NCBI GenBank assembly: GCA_020441345.1
Contig: JAGRMK010000155.1
Span: forward strand, 1 to 15,600
Origin: Paracoccaceae bacterium
GTDB lineage: Bacteria; Pseudomonadota; Alphaproteobacteria; Rhodobacterales; Rhodobacteraceae
Length of the DNA stretch: 15,600 nt
Reading direction: 5' to 3'
Below the pieces are notes generated by a model. That model was not told the DNA's origin. It searched no databases and saw nothing but the letters and a program-made list of their open reading frames with translations. The translations under genes were made by a program, and so were the position numbers. How positions within the stretch are numbered: the stretch's first letter is position 1; every line of letters begins with the position of its first letter. Shown in pieces: positions 1-5,881 of this stretch.

Positions 1-291
1 ATCGGCCTGATCCTGGGCGCGTTCCTGGTGATGCGCGGTCGGCGCGAGCCCGGCGCCCCCAGCATGGCGCTGGCCTGGCAAGGCTGGCTCTGGGTGCTGG
101 TCGCGGGCGTCGTGCTGGGCTATTCCAGCCGCGTCGCCTTTGGCTGCAATGTCGGCGCGTTCTTTTCGGGGATCTCCAGCGGCAGTCTGCACGGCTGGGT
201 CTGGTTTGCCTCGGCTTTTGCCGGTTCGGCGCTTGGCCTCAGACTGCGACCCTTCGTTCTGCGGCGTCCGGCCCTGGGGATCCCGGCATGA
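1..291 (+). CDS. YeeE/YedE family transporter, C-terminal part (5' truncated by window)
   Basis: Only the last 96 residues are visible; the frame is open from base 1 and stops at 289-291. They contain two hydrophobic membrane segments (about residues 1-11 and 29-43) and then the family hallmark GCNVGAFFSGISSGSLHGW, with its Cys at visible residue 49. Hydrophobic sequence follows, ending in a short basic Arg-rich tail. YeeE/YedE proteins are inner-membrane channels for sulfur compounds. Characterised members take up thiosulfate, with conserved Cys residues lining the path, and the Cys here fits that role. The substrate in this organism is inferred, not shown. The stop overlaps the ATG of the next small gene (ATGA), suggesting translational coupling. 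The internal GTG or ATG codons near 28-31 are not the true start, because the membrane segment continues upstream of them. Confidence 0.88.
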   Translation: MGLILGAFLVMRGRREPGAPSMALAWQGWLWVLVAGVVLGYSSRVAFGCNVGAFFSGISSGSLHGWVWFASAFAGSALGLRLRPFVLRRPALGIPA

Positions 292-458
292 GCCCGCTGT
301 CCCGCCCCCGCGTCGCGGCTTTTGCCCTTGCCGCGCTGGCCGCGCTGATCGTCTGGGACGCCGCCGCGCGGGGCCTGCCCGACCCGTTCCGCTTTCCGGC
401 GGCGATTGCACTGGGATCGGGCGCGGCGCCCACGGGTGCGCATTGCACGGCCAACTGA
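288..458 (+). CDS. Small hypothetical protein coupled to the YeeE/YedE gene
   Basis: This is a 56-residue frame starting MSPLSRPRVAAF and ending in TGAHCTAN. Its ATG overlaps the transporter stop in an ATGA arrangement, so it is probably translated by re-initiation; GGGGAT lies a few bases upstream as a weak ribosome site. The N-terminus has two Arg, then an Ala/Leu-rich hydrophobic stretch (about residues 9-22) that could be a signal peptide or membrane anchor. The remaining 30 or so residues are small and polar, with one Cys four residues from the end. I do not recognise a family. Its position suggests an accessory role in the sulfur transport system, but that is inference. A chance short frame is possible. 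The overlap and the signal-like N-terminus favour a real gene. Confidence 0.5.
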   Translation: MSPLSRPRVAAFALAALAALIVWDAAARGLPDPFRFPAAIALGSGAAPTGAHCTAN

Positions 459-485
459 GCGCGCCAGAGGCACGAGGTTGTGAGC

Positions 486-513
486 CTTTTCGCCGCACCC
501 TGCGGCGGAAAAG
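486..513. terminator. Strong hairpin after the yeeE-small ORF pair, candidate terminator
   Basis: The left arm CTTTTCGCCGCA (486-497) pairs with the right arm TGCGGCGGAAAAG (501-513) across a CCC loop, with a single bulged G. It lies 27 bases after the stop at 458 and 61 bases before the lipoprotein ATG. No clear T-run follows on the + strand, so it could instead be an RNA 3'-end stabiliser. Confidence 0.5.
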
Positions 514-562
514 CACTGGCACCGGTTCCCCTGCGTGTTACTCTGGCCGCAGGTATTCGCAT

Positions 563-568
563 AAGGAG
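563..568 (+). promoter_or_regulatory. Ribosome binding site deciding the lipoprotein start
   Basis: AAGGAG is a near-perfect Shine-Dalgarno sequence, six bases before the ATG at 575. It selects this start over the much longer in-frame open reading that extends back to 140. Confidence 0.85.
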
Positions 569-574
569 TTTTCG

Positions 575-1141
575 ATGCGCATGATGAAATTCACCGCACT
601 GGCGGCCGCCGTTGCGCTGTCTGGCTGTATTGACGTTGATTTGACCACCACGATCACGGGCCCCGAGACCGCCCGCCTGACCGGCTACACAGAGGTGCAG
701 ACCGAAATCCTGGCGATGATGGGCGGCACCGAGTCGTTTTGCAACGCCGAAGAGGGCGGCACGCTGGAACAGACCGACACCACAGCACGCTGCAACATGC
801 TGATCGAAGGCACCTTTGCCGAAGTCTTCGATGGCGACCCCGGTGAGCCCGCGCCGGTCGCGACCGATCTTGGCGACGGCACCGTGCGCGTCGAGTTCCC
901 GCTGGGGGCGATGACCGCCGACAGCGCGCAAATGCGCGAGGATCCGCAGACGATGGCGATGATGCGCCCGATGCTGGAAGGTCACACCTTCACCGTGCGC
1001 ATCGCCGGGGCCGAGGTTGTCTCGACCAACGGTACACTGTCGGACGATGGCAAGAGCGCGTCCTACACCTTTCCGCTGGTCGAGATCCTGAACGCCGATT
1101 TCGAAGTCCCCGAGATCTTCGAAGCGGTCGTGCGCTACTGA
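575..1141 (+). CDS. Putative outer-membrane or periplasmic lipoprotein of unknown function
   Basis: This is a 188-residue protein. It opens with a short lipoprotein signal peptide: basic MRMMK, an Ala-rich hydrophobic core, and the lipobox LSGC with the acylated Cys at residue 18. After cleavage the mature protein starts CIDVDLTTTITG, then an acidic domain with two more Cys (about residues 61 and 80) that could form a disulfide. The repeated short hydrophobic strands look beta-rich. The beginning faintly recalls LppM-like lipoproteins, but I do not assign it there. The start is fixed by AAGGAG six bases upstream. The gene appears to be monocistronic. Its TGA (1139-1141) overlaps the stop region of the convergent hydrolase gene, so the two genes share bases 1135-1141. 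Confidence 0.82.
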   Translation: MRMMKFTALAAAVALSGCIDVDLTTTITGPETARLTGYTEVQTEILAMMGGTESFCNAEEGGTLEQTDTTARCNMLIEGTFAEVFDGDPGEPAPVATDLGDGTVRVEFPLGAMTADSAQMREDPQTMAMMRPMLEGHTFTVRIAGAEVVSTNGTLSDDGKSASYTFPLVEILNADFEVPEIFEAVVRY

Positions 1142-2055
1142 TGTAGCGCCTGCGTCGCCAGGGCATCCAGCGCCTTGGTGATACGCGCGAAAGAGCTGCG
1201 CGCGCCCTCGGACATGAGCCGCGCGCGCAGATACCCGTGGATCATGCCCGGCTCTTCGGTGAACTCCACCGGCACGCCCGCTTCGGCCAGACGGGCGGCA
1301 TATTCCACGGACTCGGACGCAAGCGGATCGCATTCGGCGGAAAACAGCGCCGTGGGAGGCAAATCGCCGAACTCGTCGGCATCCAGCGGCACGGCTGTGA
1401 CATCCCGGTCCGGGCGGCCCCCGTCAAAACGCATGTCACCATAGTATTCGATATCGGCGCGGGTCAGCCCCGGTGCAAAGGCATGGCGGCTGAAGCTGGG
1501 CAGGGACGGATCGCGCCCGAACCCGCCATAAATCAGAACCTGCCCGGCAATCCCCGCCTTGCGCGTCGCCGAAATCGACGCCGCCAGATTGGCCCCGGCA
1601 CTATCGCCCACCAGGATTTTCGGCCCCGGAATCGCCTCGACCACGGCCACGCAATCGTCATAGGCGGCCGGATGCTTGTGTTCGGGAACCAGCCGGTAAT
1701 CGACCGCAATCAGCGTGACCTGCGCACCCTGCGCCAATTCCGCGCAAATCGAATCGTGGCTGTGCAACCCTCCAAGGATGAACCCGCCACCGTGGAAATA
1801 CACTGCCGTGACACCGTCGCGCGGCGCGGTCGGCGTGTAGCGGCGGCACGGCACCCCGGCAATCGTCAGATCTTCGGACCGCAGCCCCTCGGGATAGGGT
1901 GGCGCGAAATCCGCGCAGAGCTTGTCATAGAACGCGCGCTGCTCGGCAATGGTAAAGTTCACCGCATCGGGCGGATACGCGGCATCGGTCCGGGCGATGA
2001 AGGCGCGGATATCGGCGGGCAGCCACGAATAGTCCTTTGGATCGCGGTCGGTCAT
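1135..2055 (-). CDS. Alpha/beta hydrolase, hormone-sensitive-lipase-like (fold-3) esterase
   Basis: This 306-residue cytoplasmic protein has all the HSL-family landmarks. The oxyanion motif HGGG is at 88-91, the nucleophile motif GDSAG at 150-154 (Ser152), Asp243 lies in SAECDPLASE, and His273 in MIHGYL. The spacing and length match carboxylesterases and arylesterases acting on short acyl esters, with the triad Ser152-Asp243-His273. There is no signal peptide. The natural substrate cannot be told. The start is supported by GGGAG about 7 bases upstream, inside the lysR tail. The ATG overlaps the lysR stop (ATGA), so the two genes are co-transcribed and translationally coupled, and the LysR protein probably controls or senses something related to the hydrolase. 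The 3' end overlaps the convergent lipoprotein gene by seven bases. Confidence 0.92.
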   Translation of the reverse strand: MTDRDPKDYSWLPADIRAFIARTDAAYPPDAVNFTIAEQRAFYDKLCADFAPPYPEGLRSEDLTIAGVPCRRYTPTAPRDGVTAVYFHGGGFILGGLHSHDSICAELAQGAQVTLIAVDYRLVPEHKHPAAYDDCVAVVEAIPGPKILVGDSAGANLAASISATRKAGIAGQVLIYGGFGRDPSLPSFSRHAFAPGLTRADIEYYGDMRFDGGRPDRDVTAVPLDADEFGDLPPTALFSAECDPLASESVEYAARLAEAGVPVEFTEEPGMIHGYLRARLMSEGARSSFARITKALDALATQALHQ

Positions 2056-2915
2056 TCAAGGTCTCCCAGGGTCTGGCGCAGCGCGCCAATCAGTTTGCGC
2101 CAAACAGAGCGATGGCGGTTGCGGTAGTGGATCGCCGCATGCACGGGTTGTGTCATCTGCGGCGCATCGCGCACGGGTTCGGCAATCCCCTTGGCGATCA
2201 ACGCCTGCGCCATGCCGTCCTCCAGATACCCCGCAAGCCGCAAATCCAGAATCAGGCCGCGCAAGGTCGTGCTGTGACCGGCGGCCATGGGCGGGCGGCT
2301 GAGATGCGGCAAGAGCGCGGCATGCGTGCGCTCGAAGGCCGGCGACAGGCAGGCCATGACATAGCGTTCAGGGGTGATCGCGTCGAACCGGCTCAACCCC
2401 GCACCCACTGGCGCGACCATCCGATAGCGCAATTCGCCCAAGGTCTCGAAGTTCAGGTCCGGGGCCGGCTGTGGCGTGAACATCAGGGCCAGGTCCAGCA
2501 CGCCCCCCTGGACATCGCGACACATCTGCACCGAGTTGTCGACCTCGATGTAGATCCCGGCCTTCGGCAGGTGGGCGTGGATCCGCTTGACCCAGCGCGC
2601 GGGATCGGCGGCGGCCAGATCGTATTGCAACCCCAGCCGGATCGACATCGCGTTGCCGCCGGTGCCACGCGCGGCGGCGCGCGCCTCTGTCATCGCATGG
2701 CGCAGGGCACGGGCGTGCGGCTCGAACCGCAGCCCCTCGGCGGTCAGGTCGCAGCCGGCGCGCGACCGGCGCAACAGGGCCACACCCAACGCCCGCTCCA
2801 GCGCCACCACGCGCCCTGATACGGTCGATTGGGTCACACCCAGCCGGTCGGCGGTGCGGTTGAAGCTGCGCGTTTCGCACAGGTCCAGAAAGGTGTCGAT
2901 CTGGTTCGGTTGCAT
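2052..2915 (-). CDS. LysR family transcriptional regulator
   Basis: This 287-residue protein has the N-terminal winged helix-turn-helix of LysR regulators at residues 4-62 (DTFLDLCETRSFNRTADRLG, then VTQSTVSGRVVALE). A linker helix follows, then a C-terminal effector-binding region from about residue 90 that resembles periplasmic binding proteins in layout. It is somewhat shorter than the usual 300 or so. The start at 2915 gives the canonical N-terminus, but no good Shine-Dalgarno sequence precedes it. The ATG sits inside an imperfect inverted repeat (2912-2933). The gene lies 83 bases downstream of cobP on the same strand and overlaps the hydrolase start by ATGA. LysR genes more often face their target gene, so the co-directional, coupled arrangement is notable. 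The effector and regulon are unknown. Confidence 0.93.
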   Translation of the reverse strand: MQPNQIDTFLDLCETRSFNRTADRLGVTQSTVSGRVVALERALGVALLRRSRAGCDLTAEGLRFEPHARALRHAMTEARAAARGTGGNAMSIRLGLQYDLAAADPARWVKRIHAHLPKAGIYIEVDNSVQMCRDVQGGVLDLALMFTPQPAPDLNFETLGELRYRMVAPVGAGLSRFDAITPERYVMACLSPAFERTHAALLPHLSRPPMAAGHSTTLRGLILDLRLAGYLEDGMAQALIAKGIAEPVRDAPQMTQPVHAAIHYRNRHRSVWRKLIGALRQTLGDLE

Positions 2916-2933
2916 GCTGCGCGCAGGCTATGC
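2912..2933. promoter_or_regulatory. Imperfect inverted repeat over the lysR start, candidate operator
   Basis: GCATGCTGCG and CGCAGGCTATGC face each other around a central CGCG and cover the lysR start codon (2913-2915). LysR proteins commonly bind dyads near their own promoters, so autoregulation is possible. The match is imperfect, and the core 13-mer also occurs before the RsmB-like gene, so it may not be LysR-specific. Confidence 0.25.
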
Positions 2934-2998
2934 CGAGTTCCCTGCCGCGCCAAGCCCACGCGCACCAGGCGAAGCTTGCCGACGGACGGAACGCAGGG

Positions 2999-3526
2999 TC
3001 ACATCTGCCCCTTGAGCACCAATGGCAATCCGGCGGCAACGAAAACCACGCACCCCGCCTGTGCCGCAAGATCCTGGTTCAGTCGCCCCGCCGCATCGCG
3101 AAACCGGCGCGCCAGCGCGTTTTCGGGCACGATCCCCAGCCCGACCTCGTTGGCGACCGCAACCACCGGCCCCGCGTGCCGCGCGATCGCTTCGGCAAGC
3201 GCGCGGGCTTCGGCGGCAAGATCGGCATCGGCAAGCATCTGGTTCGTCAACCACAGCGTCAGGCAATCGATCAGCACCGGGGCCTGCACGGGCAGCCCGG
3301 CCAAGGCCCCGACCAGATCGCGCGGCGCGTCCTGTGTCTGCCAGCCCTGCCCGGCGCGCTGGAAACGGTGCTGAGCGATCCGCGCCCGCATCTCGTCATC
3401 CCGGGCCTCGGCGGTGGCCAAATAGACAGGCGCACGCCCCTCTGCCTGCTGCAGCAAGTGCCGCTCGGCCAGTGCGCTCTTGCCCGAACGAGCGCCGCCC
3501 AGCACCAGGGTGAAGGCCCCGCTCAT
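2999..3526 (-). CDS. cobP: Bifunctional adenosylcobinamide kinase / adenosylcobinamide-phosphate guanylyltransferase
   Basis: This 175-residue enzyme, called CobU in enterics, phosphorylates adenosylcobinamide and then transfers GMP to give AdoCbi-GDP, the activated corrinoid for lower-ligand attachment. The Walker A motif is in LGGARSGKS (residues 9-17). The region RDDEMRARIAQHR (42-54) holds the His-containing segment near which the enterobacterial enzyme becomes guanylylated. The typical NEVGLGIVPENALARRFRD block is at 126-144, followed by GRLNQ. The length is normal for the family. The start at 3526 overlaps the cobC stop (ATGA) and gives the canonical N-terminus directly before the P-loop. 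The longer open frame running back to 3994 is antisense-quality sequence and is not used. It is the last gene of the cobT-S-C-P cluster. LysR follows after 83 bases. Confidence 0.94.
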   Translation of the reverse strand: MSGAFTLVLGGARSGKSALAERHLLQQAEGRAPVYLATAEARDDEMRARIAQHRFQRAGQGWQTQDAPRDLVGALAGLPVQAPVLIDCLTLWLTNQMLADADLAAEARALAEAIARHAGPVVAVANEVGLGIVPENALARRFRDAAGRLNQDLAAQAGCVVFVAAGLPLVLKGQM

Positions 3527-4044
3527 GGCCAGGCGATGCGCCGCCAGTCGCCGAAATCGGTGTTGGCATGCCAGCCACCGGGGATACCAGTGGCCGCCAG
3601 CGCCGCCTTGATCACGCCAGAATGGGTCACCGCCAGCGCCGGAACCGGGCCTGCAACCGCAGCCGAAAACGCCGCCTGCGCGCGCGCTGACAACTCGGCG
3701 ACCGATTCGCCGCCATGGGGTTTCGAATGGTGGAAATCCTGCGCCCAGGCGTCGATCTCGGCACGCGGGATCGTGTCCCAGCTGGTGTTTTCCCAGCGTC
3801 CGAAATCCATTTCGATCAGGCGGTCGTCGACCTCGACCGGCTGGTTGCGCGCCGCGCCGATCGCTTCGGCGAGGCGGCGACAGCGCGACAACGGGGACGA
3901 CAGGATGCGGGCAACCTGCGGCAGGTCTTCGAGCAACCGCGCAACCGCCGCGTCGAACCCGTCCGCCAGCGCCAGATCGGTGCGCCCATAGCACAAGCCA
4001 TCGGCGCCTTCGGGCCGGGTATGGCGCAACAAGATCAGAGACAT
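3523..4044 (-). CDS. cobC: Histidine phosphatase, probable alpha-ribazole phosphatase
   Basis: This 173-residue member of the histidine phosphatase (phosphoglycerate-mutase-like) superfamily has catalytic His8 in LLRHT. The signature GLCYGRTDLAL (residues 17-27) is typical of alpha-ribazole phosphatases. The conserved DFGRWE is at 80-85 and the second active-site His141 in VTHSG. In cobalamin synthesis the enzyme removes the 5'-phosphate from alpha-ribazole phosphate, or from adenosylcobalamin phosphate. It is embedded between cobS and cobP: its start lies inside the last ten bases of cobS, and its stop overlaps the cobP ATG. GGGAG seven bases before the ATG at 4044 fixes the start. By fold alone it could be a general sugar-phosphate phosphatase. 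The operon context makes the cobalamin role likely. Confidence 0.9.
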   Translation of the reverse strand: MSLILLRHTRPEGADGLCYGRTDLALADGFDAAVARLLEDLPQVARILSSPLSRCRRLAEAIGAARNQPVEVDDRLIEMDFGRWENTSWDTIPRAEIDAWAQDFHHSKPHGGESVAELSARAQAAFSAAVAGPVPALAVTHSGVIKAALAATGIPGGWHANTDFGDWRRIAWP

Positions 4045-4757
4045 GCCAGAACTCCCATCAGAAATCCGATCTCGCCGAGAACCTGCGCCGCCCCCAACAC
4101 GTCGCCGGTCACCCCGCCCAGACGGTGCATCGCCCAGCCGCGCGCAGCCCCTGCTCCCAGGGCCAGCCCGGCAAGCCCGCCGATCACCGCCCAGCCCGCC
4201 GACCACCACACCAGCAGCGCCGCGCCCAGCGCCGCGCCCGCCAAGGCCCCGGTTCTCAATGGCCCGGTCATGCCACTGCCCGCGCCACGAGGTCGCAGAT
4301 AGGGTCCGGCGCGTAACATCAGCGCCATCGCCCCGCGGCTGAGCCCGCCCGCCGCGCATAGTGTCGCAGGCGCCACCGGACCAAGGGCAGCAAGGGACAT
4401 CACCCGCGCCGCCAACGCCAGACCCAGCGCCAGCGCCCCGAAACTGCCGATCCGGCTGTCACGCATGATCTCCAGCGCGCGCTCTGCGGGGCGGCCCGAC
4501 CCCAGCCCGTCGACCATATCCGCCAGCCCATCCTCGTGCAACGCGCCGGTGATCATCAGCCCCGCCGCAACCGCCACCAGAGCGGCCAGACCCGGCGGCC
4601 AGAGCATCGCGGCGCCCGCGAAAACCACCGCTTGAAACCCGCCGATCAGGAGGCCGATCGCCGCGAACCAGCCCGGCGCGCGGGCGAAATCCGCGCTGTC
4701 CAGGCGCCCAGCGGGCAACCGGGTCAGGAATGCCAAGGCCGCGCGCGCGCCGCGCAT
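4035..4757 (-). CDS. cobS: Adenosylcobinamide-GDP ribazoletransferase (cobalamin synthase)
   Basis: This 240-residue integral membrane protein, called CobV in the Pseudomonas denitrificans scheme, joins AdoCbi-GDP to alpha-ribazole or its phosphate to give adenosylcobalamin or its phosphate. The family motif ALHEDGLADMVDGLGSG is at 72-88, with its metal-binding acidic residues. MRDSRIGSFG follows at 98-107, and RLGGVTGDVLGA is near the C-terminus (212-223). Several Ala/Gly/Leu-rich membrane helices lie between and around them. The length is normal. It starts three bases after the cobT stop without a clear ribosome site, consistent with coupled translation, and its end overlaps cobC. The name cobS is also used for an unrelated cobaltochelatase subunit in aerobic-pathway bacteria, so automatic annotation may confuse them. 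Confidence 0.95.
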   Translation of the reverse strand: MRGARAALAFLTRLPAGRLDSADFARAPGWFAAIGLLIGGFQAVVFAGAAMLWPPGLAALVAVAAGLMITGALHEDGLADMVDGLGSGRPAERALEIMRDSRIGSFGALALGLALAARVMSLAALGPVAPATLCAAGGLSRGAMALMLRAGPYLRPRGAGSGMTGPLRTGALAGAALGAALLVWWSAGWAVIGGLAGLALGAGAARGWAMHRLGGVTGDVLGAAQVLGEIGFLMGVLACL

Positions 4758-4760
4758 CGC

Positions 4761-5768
4761 TCAGTCGCGGGTCGAGACACCGGCGGTCTCGAAGCTGGCC
4801 ATGTCGGTCATCATCGCCGCCGCCGCCTTCAGCAACGGCCAGGCCAACAGAGCCCCGGTGCCCTCGCCCAGTCGCATGTCGAGCGCCAGCAGCGGGCGGG
4901 CATCGAGATGGGCCAGCAAGGCGCCGTGCCCCGATTCGTGCGAGTGATGCGCAAAGACCATCGCCGCGCGCGACTCCGGTTCCAGCGTGACCGCCAGCAC
5001 CGCAGCCGCCGTGGCGATGAAACCGTCGACGATCACCACGCGCCCCGAGCGCGCAGTTTCCAACATCGCGCCGGCGATCATCACGATCTCAAACCCGCCG
5101 TATTCGGCCATTGCCTGTTCCGCGTCCAGAGTCCCGGTGCGCGCCACGGCCCGGCTCAGGATGGCGACCTTGTTGGCCAGCCCGGCGTCATCAAGCCCGG
5201 TGCCGCGCCCGACGAGATCGGCAAGCGGCAGACCGGTCAGCTTGTGGGTAAGCGCAGCGGCGGTGGCGGTGTTGGCGATCCCCATCTCGCCGAAGGCGAG
5301 CGCCTCGCCCCGAGCCGAGCGGGCCACCGCCGCACCGTGATCCAGCGCTTGTTCAGCCTGGGCTGGCGTCATCGCAGGTTCGGTCAGGAAATTTCCGGTG
5401 CCCGGTGCGATCCGGCGGTCAATCAGTGCCGGGTGGCTGATGGGCTCGCCGGCAACCCCGGCATCGACCACTTGCAGCGTCACGCCGTTCACTGCGGCAA
5501 AGACATTGGCCGCGGCCCCGCCGGACAGGAAGTTCAACACCATCTGCCCGGTCACCACCTGCGGAAAGGCCGAAACGCCGGCGTGTGCAATCCCGTGATC
5601 CGCGGCGAAAATCGTCAGGGTGCAAGCGGTCATCCTGGGCGCCGCTGTCTGCTGGATCAACGCGATTTGCGCCGCCAGATCCTCGATCCGGCCCAAGGCG
5701 CCAAGCGGTTTAGTCTTGGTGTCGATGGTATGGCGAATGCGGTCGCGCAAGGTGTCGATGTCAGTCAT
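4761..5768 (-). CDS. cobT: Nicotinate-nucleotide--dimethylbenzimidazole phosphoribosyltransferase
   Basis: This 335-residue cytoplasmic enzyme exchanges the nicotinate of NaMN for 5,6-dimethylbenzimidazole, giving alpha-ribazole 5'-phosphate, the cobalamin lower ligand. Visible family landmarks are PLGALGRIEDLA (21-32), FAADHGIAHAGVSAFPQVVT (54-73) and GEMGIANTATAAAL (160-173). RLGEGTGALLA (299-309) holds Glu302, which matches the catalytic base of the Salmonella enzyme. The length is normal. The family's start is at 5768, with only a weak GGA ribosome site. It is the first gene of the nucleotide-loop cluster, 113 bases downstream of cckA on the same strand. Those 113 bases are too short for a cobalamin riboswitch, and I see no B12-box-like sequence in them. 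It is called CobU in some alphaproteobacterial nomenclature. Confidence 0.95.
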   Translation of the reverse strand: MTDIDTLRDRIRHTIDTKTKPLGALGRIEDLAAQIALIQQTAAPRMTACTLTIFAADHGIAHAGVSAFPQVVTGQMVLNFLSGGAAANVFAAVNGVTLQVVDAGVAGEPISHPALIDRRIAPGTGNFLTEPAMTPAQAEQALDHGAAVARSARGEALAFGEMGIANTATAAALTHKLTGLPLADLVGRGTGLDDAGLANKVAILSRAVARTGTLDAEQAMAEYGGFEIVMIAGAMLETARSGRVVIVDGFIATAAAVLAVTLEPESRAAMVFAHHSHESGHGALLAHLDARPLLALDMRLGEGTGALLAWPLLKAAAAMMTDMASFETAGVSTRD

Positions 5769-5782
5769 TTTGCTGTCCGTTC

Positions 5783-5797
5783 AAGGGTCGCGCCCTT
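5783..5797 (-). other. Short hairpin just before the cobT ribosome site
   Basis: AAGGG and CCCTT pair across a five-base loop, ending about 14 bases before the cobT ATG on the - strand. It could modulate translation initiation of cobT. A five-pair stem in GC-rich DNA can easily arise by chance. Confidence 0.2.
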
Positions 5798-5844
5798 CCT
5801 AGCAGCAGGACCCCGACTTGCAAGCGTCCCGCGCGACCTGGCAT

Positions 5845-5868
5845 GGACCGCAGGCGACGCCCTGGTCC
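5845..5868 (-). terminator. Hairpin directly after cckA, candidate terminator
   Basis: Read on the - strand, GGACC, AGG, a six-base loop, CCT, a two-base bulge and GGTCC fold into an eight-pair stem. It begins 13 bases after the cckA stop (5882). There is no U-run, so intrinsic termination would be weak. It may reduce read-through from cckA into the cob genes or stabilise the cckA 3' end. Confidence 0.35.
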
Positions 5869-5881
5869 TTGGCCAATCGGG

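Noticed and set aside
140..574. N-terminal extension of the lipoprotein frame back to 140
   Set aside because: It runs out of frame through the YeeE/YedE gene and the small ORF and would bury the lipobox. AAGGAG at 563-568 fixes the start at 575.
3527..3994. Long upstream extension of the cobP frame
   Set aside because: It overlaps cobC out of frame. The CobP/CobU family begins directly before the P-loop, matching the ATG at 3526.
5760..5844. Short - strand frame (about 27 codons, MPGRAGRLQVG) before cobT as a leader peptide
   Set aside because: No ribosome site, no codon bias suggesting regulation, and it overlaps the cobT start. It is indistinguishable from chance.
5769..5881. Cobalamin riboswitch before cobT
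   Set aside because: The space is only 113 bases, short of the roughly 200 needed, and no B12-box-like sequence was seen.
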